DNA from: Xanthobacteraceae bacterium
GTDB lineage: Bacteria; Pseudomonadota; Alphaproteobacteria; Rhizobiales; Xanthobacteraceae
Length of the DNA stretch: 8,077 nt
Direction of reading: 5' to 3'
NCBI GenBank assembly: GCA_030039655.1
Contig: JASHVC010000430.1
Coordinates: 1-8,077 of the forward strand
The translations under genes and the position numbers were made by a program. Shown here piece by piece: positions 5,665 to 8,077 of the stretch. The notes beneath the pieces were generated by a model. The model was given only the letters and a program-made list of their open reading frames with translations. It ran no database searches and was not told the origin of the DNA. Positions within the stretch are counted from its first letter, which is position 1; every line of letters begins with the position of its first letter.

Positions 5665-8077
5665 TTAGATTCTATGCATTGATCCGCCAGCAGAAATTCG
5701 CGCGACGCTAGAGATAATTCGTGGGAACCGATGTGAAAATACATCATTACGCAACAGTGTATCGTCGGCGAGCCGGCTCTCAAGCGCACGGGCCGACGCG
5801 ACCCCTGACCGTACCAGCACGTCCAGGCATTTGCCGAGCTCGTCACGGACCTTCGGCAAGACGGTCCCCGCATCCGGGTCGCCGCTCAGCGTCCGCTCGA
5901 TCCATTCGCAAATTCGATTTCCAACGTCATGCTCGTTCCAAAAATGAGCACCCACCGCGTGAATTTGTCGCCAGGCGGATACCGCCGCGACCATATTTGG
6001 CAAGAACGCTGCGCGGGGCGATGTCTCCATCAACGTCAAGAATACTACTGCCAAATAGCCAGAGTTCGGGAAGGACGTGACGATCGGCGTCAGGATCGGC
6101 ATCGTCTCAAGCAATCCGTCCCATCGATCCGCAAGATCAGCCCGACCCGGATTCATAAACCGAGGCGGTTGATAAAACATCGCGTTCAGCGCGTCGGCTA
6201 AATGTGACTCAGCGGTGAATGAGGTATCCCGATAGCTCAGGCTCCTCATTGATCTGGTGCGCAGCATTCGATCTGCTATCAACGAGCGGACGCCGGCAGG
6301 GTTTTCGGGCTCTGGCGTATCCACAGCATGCGTCGAGCGATCAAAACCGCGGAGGAAGGATGCGGCCGCGTCGTTGAAAGCATCGTCGTGAAGGAGCGTT
6401 ATTGGCTCGATGAACAAGGTACGCGCTCGATCAAAGGGGAGGGCCGCGCACAACACCCCGAGAAAATCGAAATAGCCAATATTCCAAGCGATCGGCCGAT
6501 TTTCGCGCTCGTCTCTATCGTCGCCGGGTAGCCCGTTGTTCGCCTCGGTAGTCCAAATCATGAGATGGCAAGCGAGCGATACCAACCACTCCGGCAGGTC
6601 GTCGACCGTTAGCCCAACGAGATGTCCGGCGAGAATGCCGAGCCCGTGCTCGTCGACATACATCTCAGGGACGGCCACGGGCATTTCCGGCCCTTCTTCG
6701 AAGGAGTGACTGCCAAGCCGAATGTACCGGCGCCGCCGCGAATGCCATGGCGCCAGCGCCGGCCAAGCGGGTTCGGCGACGAGGCCGTCTAGCCAGCGCT
6801 TCTCGTCAGCGACAGCTTGCGCAGTATTTATCCGATGCGTTTCGAGTATCTCTGCATCTCGCGCGGGCTCATGCGTGCGGCGCGGATGAACGGTCGCACG
6901 CATCACCAGCCGGACAAGCGCGCGCGGGAGCCGCGCATCGAGGCGGGCGAATTCGCGCAGATTTCCGCCAATAGCGTTCAGAACCGCATGGTCCTGGAGA
7001 GCCACAAGCGCCAGGAGGACATCGCGCGATTCCGTGTCTCGGTTTTTGCGATAAAGGCCGGCATAGCCGACGGCCGCGATGGCTGTTTTGTTGGAATAAA
7101 TCTGCTCGCTTGCACGTGAAGCAATGTCGTCATTGTATTCCGCCGCGGCCGTTTGCAGCACGGACCGGCTCCACTCGTCGACAGCCCGGCGGTCTTCGCC
7201 CTCGTAGTCTCTTGCGGCGAGCGCTGCCGCTATAATTACAGCTCGCTCCCGCCACTGAACATCATAGTTGCCCGTTTCGTCTACCTCATTTGCATTGCCT
7301 TTATTTATCGCAACCTTCGCCCACGCGATCCCTTGCGCAACAATTTCCGGCGTAGACTCTGCCTGTTCGGATAGCGCCTTCTGGAGCGCAAGACGTGCGC
7401 TCGTTTCACGGAGGTGCGCGCTCGATTTCGTCACCGCAGCATTCCGCTGCGCGATTTCTTCCTCTGGCAGTTGATACTGGTGTCCTTCGACTTCCCGACC
7501 GTCGGCGAGGCGGATCGTCACGGGATGCCAGTGGCTGGCGTCGCTCATCCGAAGCGCCCGCTGCGCCGTCGCTCGCACGCCCAGAATCTGATTCTCGTTC
7601 TCCCCCGGAGGCTCGGCCGCAACGCGATCGCGCGCGCGAACCAGCGCGTTGCGCAATGTCTCGTGGAGTTCCGGCGGTCCGTTGATCGCGTAGTCGCCGA
7701 TTTTGTCGATCAGTTCCAGCTGCCGTGATCGTCGCGCCATGAGATCTCTGGTCTTGACCAGAAAATGATCCGGCTCGACCTGTGGAGTGAAGAATCGTCC
7801 CATCCCCGAGATATCTTGCGAATGCCGCATATGGTCCCATTGCAGCAGTTCCGGAACTGCCAGCATCGGCCATGCCAAGCCCTTCATCGCAGCCCAATGG
7901 GAGAGCACGAGATCGACAGCAACGCAGACGAACGCAACGCTCGAACCCGACGGTCCCAGAACGTCTTCCAGTACTTCCTCCGGCGCGCGACCGGACTCGA
8001 TTTGCCGATGCGCCCAGGCTTCAAGCGCCATCAGAGCGCAAGCCGAAACCAGCGGCCCGGTGCCGCCGCGCGTCCAT
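5665..8077 (-). CDS. C-terminal 803 residues of a very large helical-repeat protein, possibly a P-loop NTPase (start outside window)
   Basis: The frame is open to the right edge. The ATG at 8029-8031 is unlikely to be the start, because protein-like sequence (TRGGTGPLVSACAL) continues upstream of it into an ALMALEAW helix. No signal peptide or clear membrane segment is seen; the product looks cytoplasmic and mostly alpha-helical. Numbering from that ATG, it has a helical segment around 30-65 (SVAFVCVAVDLVLSHW), a possible coiled-coil or linker at about 95-230 rich in Arg, Glu and Ala, a Trp-rich region at about 410-500 (EWLVSLACHLMIW), a region at about 510-560 (AWNIGYFDFLGVLCAALPFD), and a C-terminal helical part to 788. 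From memory it resembles the C-terminal halves of proteins of well over 1,500 residues annotated simply as ATP-binding proteins. No Walker motif is visible in this part, so an N-terminal NTPase is inference only. The single long uninterrupted frame, unlike its broken neighbours, argues that it is functional. It converges on the truncated transporter with a 35-base gap. Confidence 0.8.
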   Translation of the reverse strand, partial: WTRGGTGPLVSACALMALEAWAHRQIESGRAPEEVLEDVLGPSGSSVAFVCVAVDLVLSHWAAMKGLAWPMLAVPELLQWDHMRHSQDISGMGRFFTPQVEPDHFLVKTRDLMARRSRQLELIDKIGDYAINGPPELHETLRNALVRARDRVAAEPPGENENQILGVRATAQRALRMSDASHWHPVTIRLADGREVEGHQYQLPEEEIAQRNAAVTKSSAHLRETSARLALQKALSEQAESTPEIVAQGIAWAKVAINKGNANEVDETGNYDVQWRERAVIIAAALAARDYEGEDRRAVDEWSRSVLQTAAAEYNDDIASRASEQIYSNKTAIAAVGYAGLYRKNRDTESRDVLLALVALQDHAVLNAIGGNLREFARLDARLPRALVRLVMRATVHPRRTHEPARDAEILETHRINTAQAVADEKRWLDGLVAEPAWPALAPWHSRRRRYIRLGSHSFEEGPEMPVAVPEMYVDEHGLGILAGHLVGLTVDDLPEWLVSLACHLMIWTTEANNGLPGDDRDERENRPIAWNIGYFDFLGVLCAALPFDRARTLFIEPITLLHDDAFNDAAASFLRGFDRSTHAVDTPEPENPAGVRSLIADRMLRTRSMRSLSYRDTSFTAESHLADALNAMFYQPPRFMNPGRADLADRWDGLLETMPILTPIVTSFPNSGYLAVVFLTLMETSPRAAFLPNMVAAVSAWRQIHAVGAHFWNEHDVGNRICEWIERTLSGDPDAGTVLPKVRDELGKCLDVLVRSGVASARALESRLADDTLLRNDVFSHRFPRIISSVARISAGGSMHRI

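Noticed and set aside
7406..7897. Minus-strand frame of 163 residues inside the large gene.
   Set aside because: It is low-complexity Arg/Gly/Ser/Ala-rich sequence in a second phase of a GC-rich coding region, a typical shadow frame.

Overview
The window looks like a piece of a high-GC alphaproteobacterial chromosome, probably Rhizobiales (Bradyrhizobium-like). This rests on recognisable protein wording: an alphaproteobacterial-type SdhA N-terminus, a LysR effector domain, a YfcG-type glutathione transferase, and two MFS transporters of kinds common in that group. This is inference from memory of families; no search was run. I see no rRNA, tRNA, CRISPR array, complete insertion sequence or strong intrinsic terminator.

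Layout. Bases 1-388 (+) hold the end of a LysR-type regulator whose start lies outside the window. Bases 389-799 are mostly unexplained, with a possible decayed reading frame on the minus strand (531-740). Bases 800-994 (+) may encode a 64-residue single-pass membrane protein with a good ribosome binding site. Bases 1056-2099 (-) encode a nitronate monooxygenase that lacks its usual N-terminal FMN-binding segment. It is divergent from a two-gene operon on the plus strand: a YfcG-like glutathione transferase (2099-2830), then a YbfB/YjiJ-family MFS transporter (2827-4053) joined by a 4-base stop/start overlap. Next come a decayed fragment of the succinate dehydrogenase flavoprotein gene (4037-4537) and a second, unrelated MFS transporter that has lost its C-terminal end (4607-5629). 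Bases 5665-8077 (-) carry the last 803 residues of a very large soluble protein that runs out of the window.

Reading. The intact centre (glutathione transferase plus transporter, beside a nitronate oxidase and near a LysR gene) suggests detoxification and export of a small electrophilic or nitro compound, but no substrate can be named. Around it lie broken pieces: a truncated oxidase, a truncated sdhA, a truncated transporter and a possible remnant frame, so the region looks like a mosaic of recombination and decay. A 13-base direct repeat sits in the tail of the sdhA fragment and again at the truncated end of the second transporter.

The best candidate for something little described is the large minus-strand protein. 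It resembles, from memory only, the C-terminal helical part of very long bacterial proteins usually annotated just as ATP-binding proteins. Its N-terminus, where any P-loop NTPase or effector domain would be, is not in this window.
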